A stretch of 64,000 nucleotides of DNA from Adiantum capillus-veneris (lineage: Eukaryota > Streptophyta > Polypodiopsida > Polypodiales > Pteridaceae). The position numbers and the translations under genes were made by a program. The stretch spans positions 51,183,405 to 51,247,404 of the forward strand of contig CM043962.1 in NCBI GenBank assembly GCA_014529385.2. The letters are read 5' to 3'. The notes below the pieces were generated by a model. The model saw only the letters and a list, made by a program, of their open reading frames with translations. It had not been told where the DNA came from and made no database searches. Positions 61,886 through 64,000 of this stretch are shown here, in pieces (within the stretch, counting starts at the first letter, position 1; each line of letters begins with the position of its first letter).

Positions 61886-64000
<2,115 letters not shown>

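Overview
The window is eukaryotic nuclear DNA from a land plant, and almost all of it is transposable-element sequence. The clues are primer-binding sites matching the 3' end of plant initiator-Met tRNA (TGGTATCAGAGC, five copies on either strand) and tRNA-Asp (TGGCGCCGCTGCCGGGGA), chromodomain-bearing Ty3/gypsy polyproteins, a plant-type LINE with a zinc-knuckle ORF1, a PPR-like relic, and long GA/CT arrays. A large-genome non-seed plant such as a fern fits, but the species is inference. I see no intact host gene, no rRNA or tRNA gene and no CRISPR array; nearly every coding frame is broken by stops or frameshifts.

Region 1 (1-29304) is a nest of LTR elements. The outermost, called C here (minus strand, LTRs 1188-1667 and 12849-13099 + 28890-29134), holds two solo LTRs (E1 2528-3785, F1 3989-5449) and a chromodomain Ty3/gypsy element A (6172-12732, flanked by the 5-bp duplication CTCTA). 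Element B (LTRs 13100-13937 + 25432-25849 and 27786-28889) sits inside the right LTR of C. Element D (13938-25431, two 955-bp LTRs) sits inside the 5' LTR of B and is probably the youngest. B and D are non-autonomous: D has only gag and protease plus a captured piece of a DEAD-box RNA helicase, and B has unrecognised proteins only. The D leader carries six copies of a 24-bp palindrome.

Region 2 (29135-40401) has remnants of another minus-strand gypsy element (G) interrupted by a LINE (29710-38951) with a 14-bp target duplication. The LINE is itself interrupted by solo LTRs E2 and F2. A third E copy (E3) abuts the gag-protease fragment of G.

Region 3 (40402-56960) is AT-rich. Its core is a decayed Helitron-like element on the minus strand (about 51090 to 44310), with two OTU-like domains, a cysteine-rich finger, an HUH Rep, a PIF1-type helicase and a C-terminal EEP endonuclease. 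A 1.3-kb TTAA-flanked TIR element has jumped into the Rep. Two hairpin-forming repeats lie outside it at 42.3 and 54.1 kb. A fused PPR/reverse-transcriptase relic lies at 54.6-55.2 kb.

Region 4 (56960-64000) has a second minus-strand gypsy polyprotein (K, 56968-60890), a short LTR with Met-tRNA primer site (61649-61830), long CT/CA arrays, and 1.9 kb of unassigned DNA with a recurring CAAGC-n3-GCTTG motif.

Elements A, C, E and F have otherwise different LTRs but share one motif, GAAATACCGAAAGGGGCGCC, always in the sense orientation.
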